Of a DNA stretch of 64,000 nucleotides, positions 26,574 through 34,387 are shown in pieces. The position numbers were made by a program, and so were the translations under genes. Within the stretch, counting starts at the first letter, position 1, and each line of letters opens with the position of its first letter. Location of the stretch: the NCBI RefSeq assembly GCF_040702995.1, contig NZ_CP159992.1:196501-260500 (forward strand), in the 5' to 3' direction. Origin of the DNA: Paenibacillus sp. AN1007 (GTDB lineage: Bacteria; Bacillota; Bacilli; Paenibacillales; Paenibacillaceae). The notes below the pieces were generated by a model. It saw nothing but the letters and a program-made list of their open reading frames with translations, was not told the origin of the DNA and made no database searches.

Positions 26574-26964
26574 GAGTTGACCTCCTTTTCCAGTCGATGG
26601 AAAGTGTTTGCTTCTATTGTATCTCAGGTTCACTCGCAATGTAAGCTATTATTGAGAAATATAGGAAATTTATGTGATCTGAATTTAAAGGATTTACATA
26701 CACTATGTAGATGGAAAAATGAATGATATCTATACGATATATTACAGTTTGAGTTGTGTGTTTTAGACTCGGATCACTAGAACTTTATTTTTTTTTTTAG
26801 TTAAAAAAACCTAGATGTATAAAGGAATTGCGGCTTTCTTTATCGAAAGCTGTAATTTTTTTTTGCCTGCGATGTGATCCAGAATGGAGAACCGTGCGTT
26901 ACACCCTATGAAGACAACGACAAAGAACAAAGATACACAAACATACTTAAGGAGTGACTTACCA
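26574..26964. other. AT-rich intergenic leader of about 390 bases
   Basis: It holds an A/T-run-rich stretch and the terminator-like hairpin at 26828. No gene with a ribosome site was found. The right part is probably the leader of the secreted-protein gene at 26965. Confidence 0.5.
26828..26865 (+). terminator. Terminator hairpin ahead of the secreted-protein gene
   Basis: TGCGGCTTTC-TTTA-TCGAAAGCTGT stem (with G-T pairs) then nine T. It lies 100 bases before the next start codon and 480 bases after the last plus-strand gene, so it could be a distant terminator or an attenuator. Confidence 0.65.
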
Positions 26965-28611
26965 ATGAAGATGAAAATGAAAACTTTTATTGCACCTGTA
27001 CTTAGCTTGTCGCTGTTAATGCCAGGAATCGCGGGAGCTGCTGCTGCACCCCAGACTTCCACTTCCATGACGATGATGAAAGCATCCGTAAACACCCCTG
27101 CGGCTGACCTTAGAGCAAACCTGGATCATCTGCTGTCCGAGCACTTTGCGTTGGCGGTAACGGCTATGGCGAAAGCTTATGATGGAGCAAAAGATGCCGA
27201 TGCAGCCTACAAAGCACTCGACCAAAATGCATTGGATATGCAGCCGGCGATTGCTTCGCTCTACGGTGAGGCAGGTGCCAAAGAATTCGAACGCATCTTC
27301 CGTGCACATAACAAATATACCGACGATCTGGTGAAAGCCACTAAGATGGGCAATCAGGCCGGCATCAAGCAAGCACAGGATAACATCAACGGCTTCGTGG
27401 ACGAATTCTCCACATTCCTGAGCACAGCGACAGAAGGTAAATTGCCGAAAAACGCGGCTAAACAAGCATTGAAAGTGCATGAAGACCTCGTGCAAAAAGT
27501 ATTCGATGAGTACGTAGCCGGAGATTACACCGATGCATACAAGGCATATCGTGAAGGGTTCAAGGAAATGTTCGACGTAAGTAAAGCACTTTCCACCGCG
27601 ATCACTACACAAATGCCTGAGAAATTTAACAACACCAAAGCAGATACCAAAGCAGCTGATTTGAGATCTGCACTCAATCACTTGGCTTCGGAGCACTTTG
27701 CGCTTTCCGCTCTGCAAATGCAGGAGCAGTATGATGGGCGCACAGCGGCATCGGGTGCCCTTGTTACAGCAGAAGCTGGAAATACGGCAGACTTCAAAGC
27801 CGCGATTGCTTCTATCTATGGTAATGAAGGAGCGAATGCATTCGAGAAAATCTGGGTGACGGACCATGTCAATGCTCAAAGTGATTATGTCAAAGCGGTA
27901 AAAGATAATGATGCGACTGCGCGTGCAGCCGTGCAAAAACGGATCGACGGATTTACAACGGAGTTCGCTACATTCCTGGATTCCGCAACAGCGGGCAACC
28001 TGCCGAAATCGGCAGCACAACAAGCCCTGACGACGCATGAAAATCAAGTGCAAAAAGTGCTGGATCAATATGCAGCAGGCAGCTATGATGCTTCTTACAC
28101 GACGAACCGTGAAGGCTTCAAAGTGATGTTCGGGGTAGGTCAAGCGCTGGGTAATGCCATTGTGACCCAATTCAACGACAAGTTCCAAGAGACAGCACCT
28201 ACCATGCCTGCACCAACACCAGCTCCGGACATGACAACAGTATGGATGAAGCTGAACAGCAAAATGCTGAAAATTAACGACAAAACAACGAACATGGATA
28301 CCACACCTGTACTTTGGAAAAATACAACATACATCCCGCTGCGTTTCCTGAGTGAAGGCATTGGCGCGACAGTGAAGTGGGACAAAAAGGCTCAGCAAGT
28401 TACAGTTATGGCCGGTAATGATACACTCGTATTCTGGGTGAATAACACGGTCATGGAAGTGAACGGCACGAAGAAAAACGTTGGTTCCACCGTGTTTGTA
28501 AACAAAGACGGACGTACACAAGTACCGCTGCGTTTCATTGCTGAATTGCTGCAATGGAATGTGAAATGGGCTCAGAAAGATGGTTCCATTACGCTGACTA
28601 AAGCAATGTAA
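26965..28611 (+). CDS. Secreted protein: two duplicated helical domains plus C-terminal stalk domain
   Basis: 549 residues from ATG 26965, with AAGGAGTG upstream. A signal peptide (ending about GIAGAAAA) is followed by two tandem helical domains of about 170 residues. They share ADLRxxLxHLxSEHFAL, PAIASxYGxEGA and LPKxAAxQALxxHExxVQKVxD. A Thr/Pro linker (PTMPAPTPAPDM) leads to a copper-amine-oxidase-N-type domain with IPLRFLSEGIGATVKW and VPLRFIAELLQWNVKW. It is probably exported and wall-associated. A long open frame on the opposite strand is a codon-bias shadow. Confidence 0.85.
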   Translation: MKMKMKTFIAPVLSLSLLMPGIAGAAAAPQTSTSMTMMKASVNTPAADLRANLDHLLSEHFALAVTAMAKAYDGAKDADAAYKALDQNALDMQPAIASLYGEAGAKEFERIFRAHNKYTDDLVKATKMGNQAGIKQAQDNINGFVDEFSTFLSTATEGKLPKNAAKQALKVHEDLVQKVFDEYVAGDYTDAYKAYREGFKEMFDVSKALSTAITTQMPEKFNNTKADTKAADLRSALNHLASEHFALSALQMQEQYDGRTAASGALVTAEAGNTADFKAAIASIYGNEGANAFEKIWVTDHVNAQSDYVKAVKDNDATARAAVQKRIDGFTTEFATFLDSATAGNLPKSAAQQALTTHENQVQKVLDQYAAGSYDASYTTNREGFKVMFGVGQALGNAIVTQFNDKFQETAPTMPAPTPAPDMTTVWMKLNSKMLKINDKTTNMDTTPVLWKNTTYIPLRFLSEGIGATVKWDKKAQQVTVMAGNDTLVFWVNNTVMEVNGTKKNVGSTVFVNKDGRTQVPLRFIAELLQWNVKWAQKDGSITLTKAM

Positions 28612-28688
28612 GGCAAACGTAACGCAAATATCGATGCTGTGCGCCAATACACTTTATCAGTTGATATCATCAATCTCATATTCATACC

Positions 28689-28718
28689 GAAAAAGCTGTC
28701 CATGTGGCAGCTTTTTTG
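28689..28718 (+). terminator. Intrinsic terminator
   Basis: AAAAAGCTG/CAGCTTTTTT stem around an 11-base loop, following the secreted-protein gene. Confidence 0.85.
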
Positions 28719-28849
28719 TATTCGCCTGAAAGAGCAAATATTTGGTATAATTAATCGCGTAATCAATTACATAAGCATTCTAATAACTCGAGAAATACAA
28801 AGTGTTATTTAATTATTCAAAATGAACATTGAAAGAGGAGGACAGAGGT

Positions 28850-29302
28850 ATGAGTTCAGCATCCCATTCAGAGAAGCCCGCACGAGGTGTGGATACCCGT
28901 TTATTTATTGCCTGGGCTGTGTCTGTCATTGCAACCGGGGGAAGTCTTTATTTTAGTGAAATCAAAGATTTTCTTCCATGTGATCTGTGCTGGTTCCAGC
29001 GCATCTTTATGTATCCGTTAACGATTCTGCTCGGGATCGCGTACTTCAAGGATGACGTAGGGATTACCAAATACGTGCTTCCACTGAGCTTTATCGGAGG
29101 TGGTATCTCCTTGTATCACGTTACTATTCAACGGATCTTCTCGGCTACGGGCAATGCGGTGGCATGCGGTAAGGTACCATGTTACACCGACTATCTGAAC
29201 TGGTTTGGTTTTATCACGATTCCGCTGCTGGCGCTGATCGCATTTATCATCATTATTGTCATGCTGTGGGGAATTGGCAAAACATCTAAATCTTCTATTT
29301 AA
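28850..29302 (+). CDS. bdbC: Disulfide bond formation protein, DsbB/BdbC family
   Basis: 150 residues from ATG 28850, with AGAGGAGG upstream. There are four transmembrane helices, with the redox pairs CDLC (in PCDLCWFQRI) and CGKVPC, the hallmarks of the quinone-linked thiol oxidase BdbC. It would reoxidise a BdbD/DsbA-like partner outside the membrane. No bdbD is adjacent. The stop codon lies inside the first unit of a tandem repeat. Confidence 0.93.
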   Translation: MSSASHSEKPARGVDTRLFIAWAVSVIATGGSLYFSEIKDFLPCDLCWFQRIFMYPLTILLGIAYFKDDVGITKYVLPLSFIGGGISLYHVTIQRIFSATGNAVACGKVPCYTDYLNWFGFITIPLLALIAFIIIIVMLWGIGKTSKSSI

Positions 29303-29407
29303 GCATTTTTCTTAAACCTTCTATATTAAGTGTTTTTTTAAATCTACGTATGAAGTGTTCTTCTTAAATCTTCGTATGAAGTGTTCTTTTTAAATCTTCG
29401 TACTCGG
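29288..29407 (+). repeat. 26-bp direct tandem repeat, about 4.6 copies
   Basis: Contiguous units at 29288-29313, 29314-29339, 29340-29365 and 29366-29391 plus a 16-base partial copy, consensus AAATCTTCGTATGAAGTGTT then a T/C run. The first copy includes the bdbC stop. There are no spacers, so it is not a CRISPR. The units fill the gap between bdbC and the lipoprotein gene. Confidence 0.9.
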
Positions 29408-29422
29408 AAAGGAACAATGGTG

Positions 29423-29866
29423 ATGAAGGGACAAGCTCGCTGGTATATGCCTTTGATCATACTGATTCTTTTTATGACCGGCTGCTCCTACACGGAGGGG
29501 TCCGCTTCAGGTGAGATGCCAGAGATGATTCGAGTAAAAATGATGATTCCGGATAAGGTGAAGGTGAGCGAAGAGGCTGCTTTACAGATTCAATTGACTC
29601 AGGGAGAGCAGCCTGTGAATGATGCGGATCATGTACAGTTCCAAATCTGGAATGAACAGAACGAACCTGAGGCCCCTTCCATTGAGAAGGGGATGATGAA
29701 TGCCGATGAGCTCGAGGCGCGTGGGGCAGTAAAGGCCAGTTCTGTAGGCGATGGGATATATGAAGTGAAACATACATTTCTGGAGCCGGGGGTATACGTT
29801 GTTCAGGCCCATGTGACTTCAGGTGCAATGCACACCATGCCGAGGGCCAAAGTTGTCGTGGAATAA
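29423..29866 (+). CDS. YtkA-like lipoprotein
   Basis: 147 residues from ATG 29423, with AAAGGA nine bases upstream. The signal peptide ends in the lipobox-like FMTGC at about residue 21. The mature part has an immunoglobulin-like pattern (VKVSEEAALQIQLTQGEQPV ... DGIYEVKHTFLEPGVYVVQAHV) typical of the YtkA/FixH-like domain. Proteins of this type are linked to metal handling or oxidase maturation. The neighbour bdbC is also an extracytoplasmic redox factor. Confidence 0.78.
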   Translation: MKGQARWYMPLIILILFMTGCSYTEGSASGEMPEMIRVKMMIPDKVKVSEEAALQIQLTQGEQPVNDADHVQFQIWNEQNEPEAPSIEKGMMNADELEARGAVKASSVGDGIYEVKHTFLEPGVYVVQAHVTSGAMHTMPRAKVVVE

Positions 29867-29957
29867 TGCAGCCATGAGAGCAGTGGGATGATCCTAAACG
29901 TGAAATAGGTATATAATGATGGTGGATAAAAGAATGTAGATTGGAAAAGAGGCTACT

Positions 29958-30938
29958 ATGGCAACTATTCACGATGTTGCACTCAAGGCAGGTGTTTCAG
30001 TAACTACCGTCTCGCGTGTATTGAACAACAGGGGTTATATCAGTCAGAAGACACGTGACAAAGTCTACCAAACGATGGACGAGCTGAATTATAGACCCAA
30101 TGAGATTGCCCGTTCCCTGCTGCGCAAGCAGTCCAACCTTATTGGTTTGATCATTCCAGATGTATCCCATCCGTTTTTCGGAGAACTGGCCAGTTATGTA
30201 GAGTATTATGCATACCAGAATGGTTTCAAAATCATGCTGTGCAACTCTCATATGGACCCTTCCAAAGAACGTGAATATGTAGAGATGCTTAAAGGAAATC
30301 GGGTTGATGGAATTATCATGGGGAGCCACACACTTGAAGTGGATGAATACGTTAATCTCCATTCTCCCATTGTAACTTTTGATCGACAGATTGGAGAGGA
30401 CATTCCGTATATATCCTCCGATAATTATCAGGGCGGTGTCATGGCGGCGGAGTTACTGCTCTCCAAGGGGAGAAGGCATATAGCTCATATCTGTGGTAAT
30501 TTGGGGTTGAATATGCTTTCTAATCGTCGTACGACAGGCTTTCTGGATACGCTGGAGGCACATGGGGTCAAGCCAATCATGATTTATGAAACCGATCTCA
30601 ATGTGTTTGATCAGCATCAGTATACGGAATTAATGGATAAACTGCTCACAGAGCAGCCGCTGTTGGACGGATTATTTGTAACGAGTGATCTTATGGCTGT
30701 TCATGCGCTTAAAAAAACGATTTCTAGCGGACGCAGGGTACCCGAGGACATCGCTATTATTGGATACGACGACAGCCGTTCAGCTTGCTACACTGTGCCC
30801 GGAATTACGACGATCAGACAGCCGGTAGAAGATATGGCTGAGCTGGCCGTTGAGCTGATTCGGCGCCAGATCGCAGAGGAACAGGTAAATATGGAGAATA
30901 TTTTTCCTGTAACATTGGTGGAGCGGGAGACAACCTGA
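29958..30938 (+). CDS. LacI-family repressor of the fructoside/sucrose operon
   Basis: 326 residues. The LacI helix-turn-helix TIHDVALKAGVSVTTVSRVL and hinge YRPNEIARSL are followed by a periplasmic-binding-like ligand domain with the family DxxxxGG element (SSDNYQGG). It is directly upstream of a sugar ABC operon with GH32, so the ligand is probably sucrose, fructose or an oligofructoside. Two operator-like repeats lie in the next promoter. A terminator overlaps its last codons. Confidence 0.92.
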   Translation: MATIHDVALKAGVSVTTVSRVLNNRGYISQKTRDKVYQTMDELNYRPNEIARSLLRKQSNLIGLIIPDVSHPFFGELASYVEYYAYQNGFKIMLCNSHMDPSKEREYVEMLKGNRVDGIIMGSHTLEVDEYVNLHSPIVTFDRQIGEDIPYISSDNYQGGVMAAELLLSKGRRHIAHICGNLGLNMLSNRRTTGFLDTLEAHGVKPIMIYETDLNVFDQHQYTELMDKLLTEQPLLDGLFVTSDLMAVHALKKTISSGRRVPEDIAIIGYDDSRSACYTVPGITTIRQPVEDMAELAVELIRRQIAEEQVNMENIFPVTLVERETT

Positions 30939-30957
30939 ATCGGGTTGTCTCCTTTTT
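30926..30957 (+). terminator. Intrinsic terminator of the LacI gene
   Basis: GGAGACAACC/GGGTTGTCTCC stem followed by TTTTTCT. The stem contains the stop codon. Confidence 0.88.
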
Positions 30958-31041
30958 CTCGTGGAAGCGAGAGGTAGGAACTCTCGTGGCTTATTTGAAA
31001 TCAGAAGAAAAATCAGTCAAAAAAAATTATTTTGATCGATA

Positions 31042-31073
31042 TGTCAAACGATTGACATGTCAAACCTTTGACA
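31042..31073 (+). promoter_or_regulatory. Two adjacent 16-bp operator palindromes
   Basis: TGTCAAACGATTGACA and TGTCAAACCTTTGACA lie end to end; each is symmetric at 7 of 8 positions. They cover the -35 box and the spacer of the promoter, so a bound LacI-type repressor would block the polymerase. Confidence 0.8.
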
Positions 31074-31080
31074 TTATAAT
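31052..31080 (+). promoter_or_regulatory. Consensus sigma-A promoter of the sugar operon
   Basis: TTGACA at 31052-31057 and TATAAT at 31075-31080 with a 17-base spacer, a perfect match to both consensus boxes. Confidence 0.9.
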
Positions 31081-31086
31081 CTGACT

Positions 31087-31100
31087 TGTAAGCGTTTCCT
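31087..31100 (+). promoter_or_regulatory. cre site for CcpA
   Basis: TGTAAGCGTTTCCT fits the cre consensus TGWAARCGYTWNCW at every position. It lies just at or after the expected transcription start, the position for carbon catabolite repression. Confidence 0.85.
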
Positions 31101-31131
31101 CTTTACACTAATGAATGGGGGCCATAACAAG

Positions 31132-32463
31132 ATGAAAAAAGAACAACGGTGGACGGGGATTTGGGTTTTGTCATTAATTATGATGCTGGTTCTATCAGCC
31201 TGCGGTGGGAAAGCAGGCACGGATTCGAATGCTTCCCCGGGGTCAAATGATGGTGGAAGCGAGAATATTAAAATAACGATGCTCAACTCCAAATCAGAGA
31301 TTAACAATCAATTGGAGCAGGCAGCCAAAGACTTTCAAGCGGAAAATCCAAATATTACACTTGAAATTGTGCCTGTAGGCAGTGGACAGTCTCCGTTTGA
31401 AAAGGCCTCTGCCCTCTATGCATCAGGTAATCCGACAACGATGATGATGCTGGATACCGGGGATGTTGAGAAGTTCAAGGATCGTGTTCTTGACCTTACC
31501 TCGGAGCCTTGGATGAAAGACGCAGTAGAGAACAGTACAACAGCTACAACGTTTGATGGCAAAAATTACGCTTTCCCTTTCTCCATTGAAGGATATGGAT
31601 TCATCTATAACCAGAAAGTGCTGGATCAAGCGGTAGGCGGCACATTTGATCCCAAATCGGTAGAGACAACAGCGCAGCTGGAGGACTTGTTCAAAAAAAT
31701 AGCAGCTGCCGGCAAAGCACCTTTGATTATTTCACCCATGGATTGGTCGCTTGGAGCGCATTACCTGCCGCTTGCTTATGGCGGACAATCCGCGGACCGT
31801 TCCCAAGTGGATCAATTCATGAACGATCTGAAAGCAGGCAAAGTAGATCTGGCGTCCAACGCTGTGTTTAATGGTTTGATGGATACCTTTGATGTGATGA
31901 AAACGTACAATATCGATAAGGCTTCACCACTTTCCGGTACATATGAGCGTGGGCCAGAAGTGCTCGGCAAGGGCGAAGTGGGGATCTGGTTCATGGGGAA
32001 CTGGGCTTGGCCGCAAATTTCCGGATTTGATACAGCAGATGGGAAATACGGCTTCCTGCCGGTTCCTGTGAGCAATAACGCAGCCGACTTCGGCAATTCA
32101 CAGATCTCTGCCGCCGTCTCCAAACGTATTTTGCTGGACAAAGAAAAAAGTACACCAGCACAACAAGATGCTGCGAAGAAGTTTTTGGACTGGATCGTTT
32201 ACAAAGAGAAAGGTCAGGATTTCCTGGTGAAACAAGCCAGCATCATTCCAGCATTCAGTAACATTAAGCTGGAGCCAGCGGACCCGCTTGGCAAATCCAT
32301 TAGTGAATACATCAAAGCAGGCAAAATTGAAGAATCCATGAGCACCCTTCCAGCCGATCATTGGTCCAAATTGGGAGCTTCCATGCAGAAATATTTGGCT
32401 AATGTTGTTGATCGCGCAGGACTTGCCAGCGAGATTCAAGCTTACTGGACTAACGTGAAATAA
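31132..32463 (+). CDS. Sugar ABC transporter substrate-binding lipoprotein (family 1)
   Basis: 443 residues from ATG 31132, with TGGGGG upstream. The lipobox LSACGG anchors it to the membrane. The pattern ITMLNSKSEINNQLEQAAKDFQAENPNI and GEVGIWFMGNWAWPQI is that of family 1 extracellular sugar-binding proteins. With the two permeases and GH32 downstream it probably captures sucrose or oligofructosides. The operon has no ATPase gene, as is common where a shared MsmX-type ATPase serves several importers. Confidence 0.92.
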   Translation: MKKEQRWTGIWVLSLIMMLVLSACGGKAGTDSNASPGSNDGGSENIKITMLNSKSEINNQLEQAAKDFQAENPNITLEIVPVGSGQSPFEKASALYASGNPTTMMMLDTGDVEKFKDRVLDLTSEPWMKDAVENSTTATTFDGKNYAFPFSIEGYGFIYNQKVLDQAVGGTFDPKSVETTAQLEDLFKKIAAAGKAPLIISPMDWSLGAHYLPLAYGGQSADRSQVDQFMNDLKAGKVDLASNAVFNGLMDTFDVMKTYNIDKASPLSGTYERGPEVLGKGEVGIWFMGNWAWPQISGFDTADGKYGFLPVPVSNNAADFGNSQISAAVSKRILLDKEKSTPAQQDAAKKFLDWIVYKEKGQDFLVKQASIIPAFSNIKLEPADPLGKSISEYIKAGKIEESMSTLPADHWSKLGASMQKYLANVVDRAGLASEIQAYWTNVK

Positions 32464-32523
32464 ATGAATTAGTACAGCTTTACACACAGCATCAAGGGAA
32501 GTTTTTCTCCACAGGACTGAAGC

Positions 32524-32581
32524 CTGATATGGGTCAGACAGAAAGCAGTATAAGTTACTTCTGACTGACCCATCATATCGG
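32524..32581 (+). other. Intercistronic stem-loop without T-run
   Basis: CTGATATGGGTCAG pairs with CTGACCCATCATATCGG (one bulge), and inner AGAAAG/CTTCT can extend the stem. It lies between the binding-protein gene and the first permease gene. Such hairpins often protect the abundant binding-protein mRNA; that role is inferred. Confidence 0.75.
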
Positions 32582-32629
32582 CGAACTGTCAGGTTCATGA
32601 CTTGGAGAGCGATAGAGTGGAGGATGACA

Positions 32630-33515
32630 ATGCTTACTGAAAAAGGATTATGGACACGTCTGCGCACTCGCCTGATATTTACGGGCCCTACATTATTTGC
32701 TTTTGCTGCAGTCATGATTATTCCGTTTTTGTACGGTATCTATTTAACATTTACGAACTGGGATGGCATTGCAGTAGACCAAAGCTTTGTTGGTTGGGAT
32801 AATTACATCGGTGTGTTTAAAGATACAGTGTTCTGGCAGTCATTTGGTATGACGCTGGAGTATGTATTTATTACGGTTGTGTTAACCAACGTCGTTGCTT
32901 TTCTGCTTGCATATGCCGTAACCAGGGGGATCAAGGCACAAGGCTGGTTTCGGGCCGGTTTCTTCCTGCCCAATCTTGTAGGGGGTATTGTACTTGGTTT
33001 CATCTGGCAGTTTATTTTTAATCAGGTACTTGTATTTGCAGGTCAAAAACTGAACATGCCGTTCTTCTCCGCCTCATGGCTGGCTGATCCGGACAAAGCT
33101 TTCTGGGCACTTGTTATCGTGACTGTTTGGCAGTATGCAGGTTATATGATGGTCATTTATATAGCCGGTTTGATGAACGTACCAAGAGATGTACTGGAAG
33201 CGGCAAGCATTGATGGAGCAAGCAATCGCAAAATGCTCATGCGCATCGTACTGCCGCTGATGGTTCCTTCCTTTATTGTGTGTGTCTTCCTATCGCTCGC
33301 AGCGCGGATTTATGGTGTACGATCTGAATGTTTCCCTGACAAGTGGCGGTCCTTTCAAAAGTACAGAGATGGTATCCATGCATGTATATGAACAAGCTTT
33401 TCTCGCACGTGACTATGGGCTGGGTCAGGCTGAAGCCCTTGTTCTGTTTATCCTTGTGGCGACCATTACATTGCTTCAGGTGTATTTTAGCAAAAAGCTG
33501 GAGGTCGAGGCATGA
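32630..33515 (+). pseudogene. Sugar ABC permease (MsmF-like), single-base frameshift
   Basis: The frame from ATG 32630 (GAGTGGAGG upstream) encodes a typical MsmF-type permease with the EAASIDGASNRKMLMRIVLP loop, then diverges after VCVFLSL. The correct ending (QRGFMVYDLNVSLTSGGPF through KKLEVEA) resumes in the next frame. Skipping the G at 33299 restores one continuous 295-residue protein of normal length. The restored end overlaps the next permease start by 4 bases, and the other operon genes are intact. It may be a real mutation or an assembly error; if real, sugar import through this operon should fail. Confidence 0.88.
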
Positions 33516-34342
33516 TGGCTGGACAATCACGTATTCTGAACGGACTGAAACTCGCAGCCTTAATTGTTGGCATGATCCTGTTCGTATTTCCCTTTGTACT
33601 GCTGATCTTGAATTCATTTAAAGCCAATCAGGCCATTACTTCTGACCCGCTCGGCCTGCCTGTTTCTTTTCAACTGGAAAATTACGCAAATGCGTTTGAT
33701 AAAATGGGTTATTTATCGGCATTCAGCAACTCCTTGCTGATTACGGTGGCTGGCGTACTGCTTATTGCACTCTTCTCTGCGATGACTGCACATTATTTTG
33801 TTCGACACCACAGCAAGCTGAATCAGTATCTCTTTTTCCTGATGGTAGCTGCGATGATTATTCCGTTTCAGGCGATTATGATTCCTCTCGTGAAAATTTA
33901 CGGCTCACTTGGTCTGCTGGATAACAAGTGGTCACTGATTTATATGTATATTGGCTTTGGCAGCCCTCTTGCCGTATTTATTTACCATGGATTTGTCAAA
34001 AGTATCCCGTTGGAACTGGAAGAAGCTGCTCTGATGGACGGCTGCGGCAGAGTGCAGACTTTTTTCCGAATCGTACTTCCGGTACTGCTGCCTACTACCG
34101 TTACGATCAGTGTGCTGAACGTTTTATGGATATGGAACGACTTTTTGCTTCCATCGCTCGTGCTTACGTCGTCCGAGCAGCGGACGCTGCCGTTGTCCAC
34201 CTTTTATTTTTACGGAACGTACACGGTGGATTATGGTCCGCTGATGGCTGGATTGGTATTGACACTGCTGCCTGTGCTGATTGTTTATTTGTTTGCACAG
34301 AAGTATATCATTCAGGGAGTTATGCAGGGCGCCATTAAATAA
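33512..34342 (+). CDS. Sugar ABC permease (MsmG-like)
   Basis: 276 residues with six transmembrane helices and the EAA loop LEEAALMDGCGRVQTFFRIVLP that contacts the ATPase. It is the second inner-membrane subunit of the family 1 sugar importer. The start overlaps the restored end of the first permease (ATGATGG) and GH32 follows 45 bases later. The sequence is intact. Confidence 0.92.
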   Translation: MMAGQSRILNGLKLAALIVGMILFVFPFVLLILNSFKANQAITSDPLGLPVSFQLENYANAFDKMGYLSAFSNSLLITVAGVLLIALFSAMTAHYFVRHHSKLNQYLFFLMVAAMIIPFQAIMIPLVKIYGSLGLLDNKWSLIYMYIGFGSPLAVFIYHGFVKSIPLELEEAALMDGCGRVQTFFRIVLPVLLPTTVTISVLNVLWIWNDFLLPSLVLTSSEQRTLPLSTFYFYGTYTVDYGPLMAGLVLTLLPVLIVYLFAQKYIIQGVMQGAIK

Positions 34343-34387
34343 GTTCAGCAAGGCGAGATAGAGATACAGAGACTGGAGTGAAGACAT

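Noticed and set aside
27016..28647. 543-codon open frame on the minus strand opposite the secreted stalk-domain protein
   Set aside because: It is Cys/Phe/Arg-rich with no ribosome site and no recognisable domain, and it mirrors a strongly biased coding sequence with clear domains on the plus strand.
29288..29407. Possible CRISPR array
   Set aside because: Units are contiguous direct repeats without spacers and no cas genes are present.
33928..34338. 136-codon plus-strand frame inside the MsmG-like permease
   Set aside because: It is the +1 shadow of an intact permease and has no ribosome site.
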